Shown here in pieces: positions 52,639 through 60,943 of a stretch of DNA of 64,000 bases. The notes below the pieces were generated by a model, which ran no database searches, was not told where the DNA came from, and was given only the letters and a program-made list of their open reading frames with translations. The stretch spans positions 2,155,771-2,219,770 of the forward strand of contig CP015195.1 of NCBI GenBank assembly GCA_012221805.1, in the 5' to 3' direction. The DNA is from Pasteurellaceae bacterium RH1A (GTDB taxonomy: Bacteria; Pseudomonadota; Gammaproteobacteria; Enterobacterales; Pasteurellaceae). The position numbers and the translations under genes are program-made. Within the stretch, counting starts at the first letter, position 1. Every line of letters starts with the position of its first letter.

Positions 52639-53856
52639 TTATGCCTGATGAACTATCATATCATCTAATTTCACTAGCTCTTTAGCTAAAGGCATAAGAG
52701 TATTCCAAATTTCTTCTGCTAATATTCCATTTGGAATTTTTGCCCAAGTTTGATTATTCCAATTTTTCAAATCATCATCAAATCGTTCCCAATATAACCA
52801 CCATCCATCTAGATTTAAAGCCTTGCTATATTTTTCTGGTAATTTTTCTAAGTGCTGTTTTACCTTATAAACAGTGTCAGGAATATTTTGGGGATCTTCT
52901 AAAAAAGAAATCCCCCAGAAGGCATTCCTTAAACCACTTTGTTCAAACTGCATTTTTAAAGAAAATTTATGATCAGGAGAAATAAATTCAATAGGTGAAA
53001 ACCATTGCCGATTAAAATCGCTTTCTGTTCTTATCTCCCATGAGTTAACATGTCTAAATATTTCTTTAGATTTTTGGGTTAAATCATTGATTAATTTTTC
53101 CAATAACTTCTGATAAATAGATTGTTGAGCAGAAATAATATCAAGAGAAAGTCTAACATAATTAGAATTTGCTGTGATTTCATTAGCTAAAATATGATTA
53201 CTTTCCGTCATTTCTAAAATCTCCGATTGAATAAATTTCTTAAATTGTCTAACAAACAAACTAACTTCTGTCGCCTGAATAGATACGCTATCTAACCACT
53301 GGCTAATAAAAGTTGCAGAAATTGCTTTGACTTGGTTTTGTTTTTCAGCCTCTTGCCACTCTACTAAACTAATTGACTTTTCACTTGGTAACTTGCCATT
53401 CGGAGTTAAGTAAAGTAAACAGTAATTTGAGCAATCTTGGGCTAATTCAGCTAAATAATCCTTAACTTGTGTTATTTGGTCATCTGCCCAGCGTAATTTG
53501 TTTTCTATTGATAAAGACCAGACTATTTTATTATCTTTTTTAGCTCGAATAAAAATATCATGTCTTCGGTTGGAATAGAGTCTTTTTTCTGCCTTAATAT
53601 AAATTTGGTCATAGTTTATGAAATTTTCTAATCCCAGCCTCCTTAAAAAGGATTGCAGGAAAGCATCTTTTTGACCATGATTTTCTTTAGGATCTAACAA
53701 AAATCTAAGCAAGGAAGACAGCCCGACCTCACTGGTAGATAAAAATTGAAAATATGTAAATTGGTTTGCTTCAGCAAGATTCTTTTCTGTTTGTTCTTGC
53801 TCTAATTTTTGAACTGTTTGATATAATTCATTTAAAGCAACTAAATAGTTTTGCAT
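52639..53856 (-). CDS. PD-(D/E)XK nuclease-family protein (PDDEXK_4-like)
   Basis: A 405-residue AT-rich gene. The N-terminal pattern TSEVGLSSLLRFLLDPKENHGQKDAFLQSFL (about 41-71) is typical of PDDEXK_4-type nucleases. The catalytic core follows as RHDIFI (D100), SIENK (E118-x-K120) and QITQVKDYL (Q127 to Y134), a complete D...ExK...Q set. The C-terminal half (about 230-405) is not recognised and has a tryptophan-rich stretch WWLYWERFDDDLKNWNNQTW that may sense or bind something. GGAGG lies 7 bases before the ATG, and the start is 33 bases after the FtsZ-like stop, so the two form one operon. Defence or DNA processing is inferred from the fold and context. Confidence 0.85.
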   Translation of the reverse strand: MQNYLVALNELYQTVQKLEQEQTEKNLAEANQFTYFQFLSTSEVGLSSLLRFLLDPKENHGQKDAFLQSFLRRLGLENFINYDQIYIKAEKRLYSNRRHDIFIRAKKDNKIVWSLSIENKLRWADDQITQVKDYLAELAQDCSNYCLLYLTPNGKLPSEKSISLVEWQEAEKQNQVKAISATFISQWLDSVSIQATEVSLFVRQFKKFIQSEILEMTESNHILANEITANSNYVRLSLDIISAQQSIYQKLLEKLINDLTQKSKEIFRHVNSWEIRTESDFNRQWFSPIEFISPDHKFSLKMQFEQSGLRNAFWGISFLEDPQNIPDTVYKVKQHLEKLPEKYSKALNLDGWWLYWERFDDDLKNWNNQTWAKIPNGILAEEIWNTLMPLAKELVKLDDMIVHQA

Positions 53857-53889
53857 ACTACCTCCATCTTTTCCTTCTAACTAAGGGAT

Positions 53890-54780
53890 TTAATTTGTAC
53901 ATACAAATAGATACACTCTGTTATGTTTAGCTTCAAGATTGATATCAACAGCCATCACGATGGTCGCCTCTTCATTACTTATGTTGAATAATGTTTCTTG
54001 TGCCTTAGCCATACTTTCCAATGTAAATGACTCCGTGCCAGAGATAAATAATAAGCTGCTTTCCATTTGCTCAAAGGTTTTTGAGTTTATTGAGCGGATT
54101 TCATCAATCACAGCTTGAGTAGCCTGCTCAGATTCTCCCTCGGCATAGCCAAAGAAAATCTGGTAACCTTTTGAAAAAACTTCTTTAAAATCAAAAAAGC
54201 TTAATGCAATGAAATCGCTATTAAGCAGGCTATCCATCAATCCCATTGCTGCGTGGCTAATATGCTGATTTACTGTTTCAAAACTCTTCGTCATTGAAAG
54301 CGTTTTAGCCTGTTGTGTAAGCAGATCCTGATTAGAAATGGTTAGTGTGCTAGCACCTAATTCGGTTAATTTACCTAAAGTCTGTTTAGCAAGAGATATC
54401 CTTTTTTGCCCCTCAAATATAAAGGGGCTGATGGCAATCACGAGCGTAACAGCACCAAAACCTTGGGCGATTTCTGTTATGGCCAGGGTAGTAGCCGAAC
54501 CGAATTGCCCACCCATTCCAGCGAGTAAAATGACCAAATCCGCATCATTAACGGCTTCTACTAATTGTCCTTCATCTTTCTCTGACAGATTAAGTTTGAC
54601 TGGAGCGAGGCTAGATTTAAGCAAGGTTTCATCGTTATCAATTGCGATAAATTCCACTTGTTGAGTCAGTAAATGCTTGCTAGTGAGGAGGTGATTGAGA
54701 AGATTACCGCCACAACCGCCTAGGCCGATGACCTTAATTTTAATTGAGGTAGAAAGGTGTTCAAAAGCTGGTTCAAACAT
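53890..54780 (-). CDS. Divergent FtsZ/tubulin-like GTPase
   Basis: A 296-residue protein alignable by eye to the whole FtsZ core. GGCGGN (21-26) and IAIDND (45-50) match the nucleotide loops. The tubulin signature reads GMGGQFGSA (88-96) instead of GMGGGTGTGA, so both threonines are lost. SPFIFEGQKR (118-127) and ISNQDLL (148-154) match FtsZ. The T7 catalytic loop is FFDFKEV (195-201), keeping one Asp and replacing the second by Glu. The C-terminal domain ends at YLFVCTN, so the linker and the FtsA/ZipA-binding tail are missing. It is not the cell division FtsZ. GGAG precedes the ATG. AT-rich, first gene of the operon with the nuclease. Confidence 0.87.
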   Translation of the reverse strand: MFEPAFEHLSTSIKIKVIGLGGCGGNLLNHLLTSKHLLTQQVEFIAIDNDETLLKSSLAPVKLNLSEKDEGQLVEAVNDADLVILLAGMGGQFGSATTLAITEIAQGFGAVTLVIAISPFIFEGQKRISLAKQTLGKLTELGASTLTISNQDLLTQQAKTLSMTKSFETVNQHISHAAMGLMDSLLNSDFIALSFFDFKEVFSKGYQIFFGYAEGESEQATQAVIDEIRSINSKTFEQMESSLLFISGTESFTLESMAKAQETLFNISNEEATIVMAVDINLEAKHNRVYLFVCTN

Positions 54781-54812
54781 AAAATGTCTCCATAGGCAAA
54801 TTTGGACAGGTT

Positions 54813-54861
54813 GTAAGTTCTTACGAAGTTTAAATAAAATTGCGACAAAAAATGTCGCAAT
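54813..54861 (-). terminator. rsuA terminator and possible operator before the FtsZ-like gene
   Basis: ATTGCGACA (54839-54847) and TGTCGCAAT (54853-54861) form a perfect stem followed on the minus strand by TTTTATTT, a terminator for rsuA. Directly after it GTAAG-TT-CTTAC (54813-54824) is a short inverted repeat 33-44 bases upstream of the FtsZ-like ATG, which could be an operator. The terminator isolates the cassette from rsuA transcription. Confidence 0.7.
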
Positions 54862-54888
54862 AAAATTAAAATATAGTGAGATGTTATT

Positions 54889-55575
54889 TTAGGCGATTTC
54901 TTCAGCAGTTAAGGTTCTAAACTCCCCCTCAGCCAAATCTTCATCCAGTACAATCTCCCCAATTCGCCAGCGGTGTAGGGCGACAACCTTGTTACCAAGG
55001 GCGGCAAACATACGTTTAACCTGGTGGTAACGACCCTCGCTGATGGTGAGATTGACATTATAGTCGTCTAGCACCTCCATCTGAGCAGGCAGGCAAGGGG
55101 TTTTCTCGCCCCTTAGCAAAATCCCCTTGGCCAGTTCTTCTGCGTAAAAATCCTCTACTGGATCGGCCAGGGTCACCAAATAGGTCTTTTCGCAGTGGTG
55201 TTTTGGGGAGGTAATGCGGTGAGACCACTTGCCATCATCGGTTAAGAGCACCAGGCCTGTTGTGTCCACATCCAGTCGCCCTGCACAGTGCAATTTGGTC
55301 GTTAAGGGATAATCGAAAAACTGAAAGACGGTTGGGTAGTCGCCATCATCATGGGAGCAGATATAGCCCTGGGGCTTGTTGAGCATAAAATATTGCCCTT
55401 CCGCAACCCACTCAATCGGCTCATCTTCATAGCAGATCAGATCACTTTGGCTAACTTTAGCCGATCCACTCTTTTCAATATGGCCATTGACCGTCACCAG
55501 GCCCGAACGCAGGGCCTTGGTGGCCTGGGAGCGGGTGAGGCCGGTATTTTCTGCAATAAATTTATCTAAACGCAC
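54889..55575 (-). CDS. rsuA: 16S rRNA pseudouridine(516) synthase
   Basis: Makes pseudouridine 516 in 16S rRNA. It has 228 residues from GTG 55575, where the homologous start [13 protein letters not shown] begins and GAGG lies upstream. A TTG at 55605 would add ten residues. An S4-like N-terminal domain is followed by the catalytic motif [22 protein letters not shown] with the essential aspartate, then [14 protein letters not shown] and the C-terminal [20 protein letters not shown]. Its 5' end overlaps the ubiG stop. bcr, the usual neighbour, is displaced by the cassette. Confidence 0.95.
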   Translation of the reverse strand: MRLDKFIAENTGLTRSQATKALRSGLVTVNGHIEKSGSAKVSQSDLICYEDEPIEWVAEGQYFMLNKPQGYICSHDDGDYPTVFQFFDYPLTTKLHCAGRLDVDTTGLVLLTDDGKWSHRITSPKHHCEKTYLVTLADPVEDFYAEELAKGILLRGEKTPCLPAQMEVLDDYNVNLTISEGRYHQVKRMFAALGNKVVALHRWRIGEIVLDEDLAEGEFRTLTAEEIA

Positions 55576-56281
55576 CGCTTGCCTCGCTGTTTTTGAAGGT
55601 GGCAATGTAGTTACAACTCACATCCTTGTTGAGCCAGAAGTTCTCAGTCAGGGGGTTGAAGTGGTAGCCCACCATATCCACACAGGTGAGGCTGGCTTCA
55701 TCGCCAAAGGCCAGGAGTTCGGCAGGTTTGATGAACTTATCAAACTCGTGCGTGCCTTTGGGCAGGAGCTTGAGCACATATTCCGCTCCCACAATCACCA
55801 AGGCATAGGCCTTGAGGGTGCGATTGATGGTGGAGCAAAATAAGATACCATCAGGCTTGAGCAGCTTTTGGCAGGCCGTCACCACCGACTGGGGTGAAGG
55901 GACGTGTTCCAGCATTTCCATACAAGTCACCACGTCAAACTGGCCGGCATGTAGCTCGGCAAAGTCCTCAATGGTGGTCTGGTGGTAGTCGATGGTGAGA
56001 TTATTTTGCTGGGCATGCTGACGGGCCACTTCAAGGGGCTGTGCCGACATATCAATGCCAGTCACATCTGCCCCCTGCTTGGCCATGGCCTCGCTTAAAA
56101 TACCGCCACCACAACCTACATCCAGCACCTTCTTGCCAAAGAGGCCATTGGCCCTTTGCAGGACATAATTGAGGCGGTGGGGGTTGAGCAGGTGGATGGG
56201 CTTAAAATCGCCCTCTGGATCCCACCAGCTCTTGGCCATACGAGCAAATTTATCTAGCTCATGTTGATCGATATTTTGCAT
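55562..56281 (-). CDS. ubiG: Ubiquinone biosynthesis O-methyltransferase
   Basis: Performs both O-methylations of ubiquinone synthesis. It has 239 residues. Starts with [35 protein letters not shown], the UbiG signature. SAM motif I is [16 protein letters not shown], then VTGIDMS and [14 protein letters not shown]. It begins directly after the stop of the DUF2057 gene and runs into rsuA. Confidence 0.97.
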   Translation of the reverse strand: MQNIDQHELDKFARMAKSWWDPEGDFKPIHLLNPHRLNYVLQRANGLFGKKVLDVGCGGGILSEAMAKQGADVTGIDMSAQPLEVARQHAQQNNLTIDYHQTTIEDFAELHAGQFDVVTCMEMLEHVPSPQSVVTACQKLLKPDGILFCSTINRTLKAYALVIVGAEYVLKLLPKGTHEFDKFIKPAELLAFGDEASLTCVDMVGYHFNPLTENFWLNKDVSCNYIATFKNSEASGAFR

Positions 56282-56926
56282 TTACTGCTTCTTCGCCCAG
56301 TCTAAGAAACGTTTTTGGGTGGCCTTATCCGCCTGTTGGAACCAGTATTGGAGCTGTTGTTCAGCAATGTTTTCGCCCTGAACCATCACCTTGCCCTTGG
56401 CAGCCTTGCCTGCACTGGCCATCGGCATAGCAGCTGGCATGGCCTGTTGGCTAAAGCCTGCAACGGCAGCCACGCCTGAACCGGCGTTATATTGGGCTAG
56501 GTTGGCTTCTACATTAACATTTGGCAAGAAGCCCTCGCCTTTTAAATAGTCAAGTTTATGATCTAACACCTTGCCTGAAGCGGTTTGTAATTTCAAGCTT
56601 GGGCTTTGCTTGAAGCGGTTTACATCGGCACTATTACGTAGATTTGGGGCAATCACTTGGATGTTTTCTGAACTGCCCTTAAAGCTCACCACAATCGGGT
56701 CGGATTCAAAATAAGAGCCGTCAGAGCCTGAGTCAATAATGCTGGCCACTTCCACCACGACTTGGTGGGTATTGCTATCACTGACCTGCAAGGCCACGCC
56801 TTTTTTGACCTTTTGGCCATCAAGGGCTAGGAAGGTCACGTTAGATGAACCTGTGAGAGAACCAGCAAGCACGGCGCTGCTGGCAACAAGGGTGGCGACA
56901 GCGGTGGCTAAACGAATCAATTTCAT
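56282..56926 (-). CDS. DUF2057/YccT-family secreted protein
   Basis: A 214-residue exported protein. The signal peptide MKLIRLATAVATLVASSAVLA is followed by LTGSSNVTFLALDGQKV, the conserved DUF2057 start, and HQVVVEVASIID, YFESDPIVVSFKGSSENIQVIAPNLRN. The Ala/Met-rich linker near residue 160 leads to a short helical C-terminus with LQYWFQQADKATQKRFLDWAKKQ. E. coli YccT influences curli assembly. The role here is unknown. The stop touches the ubiG start. Confidence 0.87.
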   Translation of the reverse strand: MKLIRLATAVATLVASSAVLAGSLTGSSNVTFLALDGQKVKKGVALQVSDSNTHQVVVEVASIIDSGSDGSYFESDPIVVSFKGSSENIQVIAPNLRNSADVNRFKQSPSLKLQTASGKVLDHKLDYLKGEGFLPNVNVEANLAQYNAGSGVAAVAGFSQQAMPAAMPMASAGKAAKGKVMVQGENIAEQQLQYWFQQADKATQKRFLDWAKKQ

Positions 56927-57064
56927 AAAAACTCCTATTAAGGTGAGAGAAAAATCTTGTCTATGCTATGCTAATTTCCGTCAAATATAAATCATTTTTT
57001 TATTACTAAAACCAGAAATTTATGATAATTTTGCCAATGTTTTGAGTAAACAGAGATAAATATA

Positions 57065-57970
57065 ATGAGCGATGAGCAACAGGGCGGACAGACGCCCGAG
57101 AAAAAATCCTTTTTGCAGTCTGTTTTTGGTGGTTTATTCCAGTCTGAGCCCAAAAATCGAGAAGATTTGGTGGGAGTTATTCGGGATTCGGCCGAAAATG
57201 CCCTGATCGATGATGATACCAAGGACATGATCGAGGGCGTTATGGAAATTTCCGAATTGCGGGTGCGGGATATTATGATCCCCCGCTCCCAGATTGTCTT
57301 TATTGATGCCGACCAGCCCCTAGACAACTGTGTGGATGTGATTATTGAGTCTGCCCACTCCCGCTTCCCGGTTATTCGGGACGGCAAGGATGCCATTGAG
57401 GGCATTTTGCTGGCCAAGGATCTGCTCAAATTCCTACGTTCCGACTCCGAACCCTTTGATATTGAAGCCATTTTACGCCCTGCCGTGATTGTGCCAGAAA
57501 GCAAGCGGGTGGACAGGATGCTCAAAGAATTCCGCTCCGAACGCTTCCACATGGCCGTGGTGGTGGACGAATTTGGGGCAGTATCTGGCCTAGTCACCAT
57601 TGAAGATATTTTAGAGCAGATTGTGGGCGACATTGAAGACGAATTCGATGAAGAAGAAATCGAACCAATCCGCCAGCTCTCTCTTCATACCTATGCCGTG
57701 TCTGCCCTGACTGAAATTGAGCAGTTTAACGAGGTCTTCCAAACCGATTTTGCCGATGAAGAAGTGGACACTGTGGGCGGTTTGGTTATGCAGGCCTTTG
57801 GCCACCTGCCGCAAAGGGGCGAGCAAATTCAGCTAGAGGGCATTGATTTTAAGGTGACCTCTGCCGACAGCCGCCGCCTGATTCAGCTGCGGGCGACCGT
57901 TTCAGATGAGCAACTGGAAAAAATGGCACAAGCCAAGTCTGACAAACCGAGCGAGGCGGTGGGCGACTAA
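57065..57970 (+). CDS. corC: CorC/YbeX CBS-domain protein
   Basis: A 301-residue cytoplasmic protein. After an N-terminal GFF-type helix region ([38 protein letters not shown]) come two CBS domains (about residues 66-190, with [14 protein letters not shown] and [32 protein letters not shown]) and a CorC/HlyC domain (about 205-285, [20 protein letters not shown]). Proposed role in magnesium/cobalt handling and envelope maintenance. It overlaps lnt by one base (TAATG), the standard ybeX-lnt pair. Confidence 0.95.
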   Translation: MSDEQQGGQTPEKKSFLQSVFGGLFQSEPKNREDLVGVIRDSAENALIDDDTKDMIEGVMEISELRVRDIMIPRSQIVFIDADQPLDNCVDVIIESAHSRFPVIRDGKDAIEGILLAKDLLKFLRSDSEPFDIEAILRPAVIVPESKRVDRMLKEFRSERFHMAVVVDEFGAVSGLVTIEDILEQIVGDIEDEFDEEEIEPIRQLSLHTYAVSALTEIEQFNEVFQTDFADEEVDTVGGLVMQAFGHLPQRGEQIQLEGIDFKVTSADSRRLIQLRATVSDEQLEKMAQAKSDKPSEAVGD

Positions 57971-59463
57971 TGGAGCAAAAAAAAACGATTTTTTTGACCG
58001 CTTGCCTGGCCTTTGTTCTCGGTGCCATTGGTATTTTTGCCTATTCACCTTACGATTTATGGCCGCTTGCCTTCCTATCGGCTGGCGGCCTGCTTTGGGC
58101 GGCCCAACAAGGCTCGCTTAAAACCGCCCTTGGGGCGGTTTTTGCCTGGTCGATTGGCTATTTCGGGATTGGGGTGAACTGGGTTCATGTTAGTATGATC
58201 CAGTTCGGTGGTGTGCCTGAGCTGGTCAGCTACTTAGCCGTCCTGCTCTTGGCTGCCTACCTGGCCCTCTACAACCTACTCTTTACCTATCTGGCCCACC
58301 GCTTCCGCCTGACTAATCCCCTTGCACTGGCCGGGCTTTTTACCTTTACTGAATACCTGCGGGGCTGGGTCTTTACTGGCTTCCCTTGGTTGCAATTTGG
58401 CTACAGCCAGATTGACAGCCCCTTCTTTGGATTAGCTCCGCTCTTGGGGGTGGAAGGCTTGACCTTCTTCGTAGTGGCCACAAGCGGTCTGTTTCTTGCA
58501 AGTTTTCGCAAATTCCAGCCCGCTTGTTTGGTAGGCCTTGCCAGCCTGGTTGCCCTGGCCTTTGGCAGCCAGTTCCTCAATTTTATAGAGGAAGATAAGG
58601 CTAGCCAGCCCACCACCATCAGCCTGGTGCAGGGCAACATCGAACAAAAAATGAAGTGGGATCCAGCCTTTTTTGATCACACCATCCGTACCTATCAGGG
58701 CCTGATTTCCCCGCTTTTGGGCAAGAGTGACATCATTATCCTGCCCGAATCGGCCATTCCTGCCCTAGAAGTCCAAATTGAGCCCTTGCTTCATCAGCTA
58801 CAAGCAGCAGGGGAGAAGAGCGGCAGTGAGCTGATCATCGGAACCCTCCACCGTGACCAAGCCGATAGGCTGTATAACAGTGCTCTTGTGGTGGGAAATA
58901 GCCAAAATCCTTATTCCCTTTATCAATCAAGCCGTTATAACAAACATCACTTGGTTCCCTTTGGGGAATATGTGCCGTTTGGCTCTGTCCTAAACTGGAT
59001 GCGGGAGGTTTTTATCCTGCCTGTTAATCTCTCCCAGGGCAGCTTTATCCAAAAGCCCTTGGTAGCCCAAAACCAGGCCTTTAACATGGCCATTTGCTAT
59101 GAAATTATTTTTGGCAACCAGGTTCAAGCCAACCAAAAGGCCCATCAGGCCGATTTTCTTCTGACCATCTCTAACGATGCCTGGTTCGGCAGCTCCAGCG
59201 GCCCTTGGCAGCACTTCCAAATGGCCAGAATGCGGGCCTTGGAACTGGGCAAGCCCCTGGTGCGGGCCACCAATACCGGCATTACAGCCTTTGTTGATCA
59301 CAGGGGCAAGGTGCTGGCTCAAGCTCCTCAATTTGAGGCAACCAGCCTGACCTATAAGCTAACCAAAACCAACGGCCAAACGCCTTTTGGGCAGTTTGGG
59401 CATTGGTTGATTTATGGTTTGAGTTTGGTGGCCTTGTTGATTGGATTTAGGAAGAGAAAATAA
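57970..59463 (+). CDS. lnt: Apolipoprotein N-acyltransferase
   Basis: Adds the third acyl chain to lipoproteins in the inner membrane. It has 497 residues. About six N-terminal transmembrane helices are followed by a periplasmic nitrilase domain whose triad is visible: E in IILPESAIPAL, K in SSRYNKHHLVPFGEYVPFG, C in NMAICYEIIFG, plus NDAWFGSSSGPWQHFQMARMRALE. A final hydrophobic segment ends the protein. An in-frame USS (CAAGCGG) lies near 58490. Confidence 0.97.
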   Translation: MEQKKTIFLTACLAFVLGAIGIFAYSPYDLWPLAFLSAGGLLWAAQQGSLKTALGAVFAWSIGYFGIGVNWVHVSMIQFGGVPELVSYLAVLLLAAYLALYNLLFTYLAHRFRLTNPLALAGLFTFTEYLRGWVFTGFPWLQFGYSQIDSPFFGLAPLLGVEGLTFFVVATSGLFLASFRKFQPACLVGLASLVALAFGSQFLNFIEEDKASQPTTISLVQGNIEQKMKWDPAFFDHTIRTYQGLISPLLGKSDIIILPESAIPALEVQIEPLLHQLQAAGEKSGSELIIGTLHRDQADRLYNSALVVGNSQNPYSLYQSSRYNKHHLVPFGEYVPFGSVLNWMREVFILPVNLSQGSFIQKPLVAQNQAFNMAICYEIIFGNQVQANQKAHQADFLLTISNDAWFGSSSGPWQHFQMARMRALELGKPLVRATNTGITAFVDHRGKVLAQAPQFEATSLTYKLTKTNGQTPFGQFGHWLIYGLSLVALLIGFRKRK

Positions 59464-59481
59464 TTTTTAAGATGAGCTAAA

Positions 59482-59662
59482 TCCCCTCCCCTGCTTGCGG
59501 GGGAGGGCTAGGGTGGGGGGGAAAGATAGCGACAACAAGCGAAATAAAATTTAGAAAAATTTGCAAATTTTTGAGAAACTTATTCCGCTTGTAGCGTAGG
59601 TTTTAGCCCACGTTAAAAAGTTAGTCCCCCCACCCCAACCCTCCCCGCAGGCGGGGGAGGGA
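59482..59662. repeat. REPIN-like element, CCCTCCCCCGC family, copy 3
   Basis: The arms at 59482-59521 and 59635-59662 are inverted copies of the GC-rich palindrome. The interior contains a USS inverted pair (AAGCGAAATAAAATTT... AATTT...TTCCGCTTG). It lies between lnt and rluA with no coding capacity. Confidence 0.83.
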
Positions 59663-59683
59663 GCATAAAGAAAAGAGAAAACC

Positions 59684-60351
59684 ATGGCCCTTATTGAATA
59701 CCATCCCCCCTTGAACCCTGGTTGGACGAGGTTTATCGGGACAATCATATTTTAGTTATCAACAAACCCAGCGGCCTTCTGTCCGTGCCAGGCAACCGAC
59801 CAGAGTACTTTGACAGTGCTATGACCCGAGTTCAGCAAAAATACGGCTTTACCGAACCCGCCCACCGCCTAGACATGGCCACCAGTGGCATTTTGCTCTT
59901 TGCTCTTAGCAAGGCGGCAGAAAAGGAGCTTAAACGCCAGTTCCGTGAGCGGGAGCCTAAAAAGCACTATATTGCCCGCTTATGGGGAAAACTAGGAGAG
60001 AGAGTAGGCCAAACAGGCACCATCAATTTGCCCCTGATTTGTGATTGGGAGAACCGCCCCCGCCAGAAGATCTGCTTTGAGCGGGGCAAGCAAGCGGTCA
60101 CTTTTTATGAAATTCTTGCACATGAGCCTGATAACACTACTAGGGTAAAACTGACCCCCTATACCGGCCGTTCCCACCAATTACGGGTGCATAGCCTGGC
60201 CCTAGGCCATCCGATCGTGGGTGATAAGTTCTATGCCAACCCCTTGGCCAAAAGTCTGTCGCCAAGGCTTTGCTTGCACGCTGAAAGCCTGTCCATCACC
60301 CACCCCATCACAGGCCAGCCCATGACCTTCACCGCACCTGCCCCTTTTTAG
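59684..60351 (+). pseudogene. rluA: RluA-type pseudouridine synthase with 5' frameshift
   Basis: Dual-specificity enzyme for 23S rRNA U746 and tRNA U32. The frame from about 59722 (DEVYRDNHILVINKPSGLLSVPGN, catalytic HRLDMATSG, REREPKKHY, TGRSHQLRVH) is intact, but the expected start MALIEYHPPLNP... at ATG 59684 is in another frame. Adding one base in CCTGG at about 59717-59721 (CCTTGG) joins them as ...NPWLDEVYRD, matching RluA, with a normal length near 219. Either a genuine truncation or a base error. The downstream frame alone would have to start at TTG. Confidence 0.9.
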
Positions 60352-60362
60352 GCGACAAAACC

Positions 60363-60803
60363 TTAGGCCACAAAACGTTGAGCAGCAGGGGCGCTAAAGC
60401 GGCTACGCATTTGGTGAACCACATTGGTAATCACCCCTGCGATTTCAACCTCCTGCCAGTTTTCGATCCGTAAGTTGGGTTGGCTCACATCTAGGGAGAA
60501 AAGGATCTTTTGGCCATTGATTTCATTAAAAAATTGGTAGAACTTGTATTCGCCCTGTTTTTCCACCACAAGCAGATCATTAACCGCAAAATCCTGGCTG
60601 TTTTCTACAATAAGCAGATCGTTAAAATCAATGCCCCAGGCCAATAAATTGGGGTTTTTGACCTGAATAAAGAAGGTTTCTTTGGGGCGGCGAATACAGA
60701 GCGAGTTTAGATCTAATTTCATTGCCAGGTTGGCATTATGATCACGGTAGCAAGGCATGGGCTGGTAGGGCATTTCACGGGTTAAGGATCTTAAGGTTGC
60801 CAT
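60363..60803 (-). CDS. UmuD-like S24-fold protein lacking catalytic residues
   Basis: A 146-residue protein from ATG 60803 (GGAG 7 bases upstream). It aligns over its length with the UmuD core: LDLNSLCIRRPKETFFIQVKN, then GIDFNDLLIVENS and the C-terminal VEIAGVITNVVHQMR. Where UmuD has its nucleophile in SGDSM, this protein reads KNPNLL, placing Asn52 at the serine position. The general-base lysine position is Tyr89. The N-terminal arm with the cleavage site is not recognisable. It should not self-cleave. Two LexA boxes stand upstream, so it belongs to the SOS regulon. No umuC is adjacent. It may act like already processed UmuD' or have another role. Confidence 0.8.
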   Translation of the reverse strand: MATLRSLTREMPYQPMPCYRDHNANLAMKLDLNSLCIRRPKETFFIQVKNPNLLAWGIDFNDLLIVENSQDFAVNDLLVVEKQGEYKFYQFFNEINGQKILFSLDVSQPNLRIENWQEVEIAGVITNVVHQMRSRFSAPAAQRFVA

Positions 60804-60825
60804 TTTGATCTCCAAATACAGGTTT

Positions 60826-60867
60826 CTGTTTGTTTATACAGGTGTATTTTACTGTCTATTCACACAG
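60826..60867 (-). promoter_or_regulatory. Tandem LexA boxes
   Basis: CTGTTTGTTTATACAG (60826-60841) and CTGTCTATTCACACAG (60852-60867) both match CTG-N10-CAG with the TA-rich centre of the gammaproteobacterial SOS box. Centres are 26 bases apart. They lie 23-64 bases upstream of the UmuD-like start. Confidence 0.9.
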
Positions 60868-60943
60868 TGTCAATCAAAATTTGCAAAATTCCCTGAATGA
60901 AAAATGCGACCCTAGTGATCTGACCCCAGAAAGTTAGACTGAT

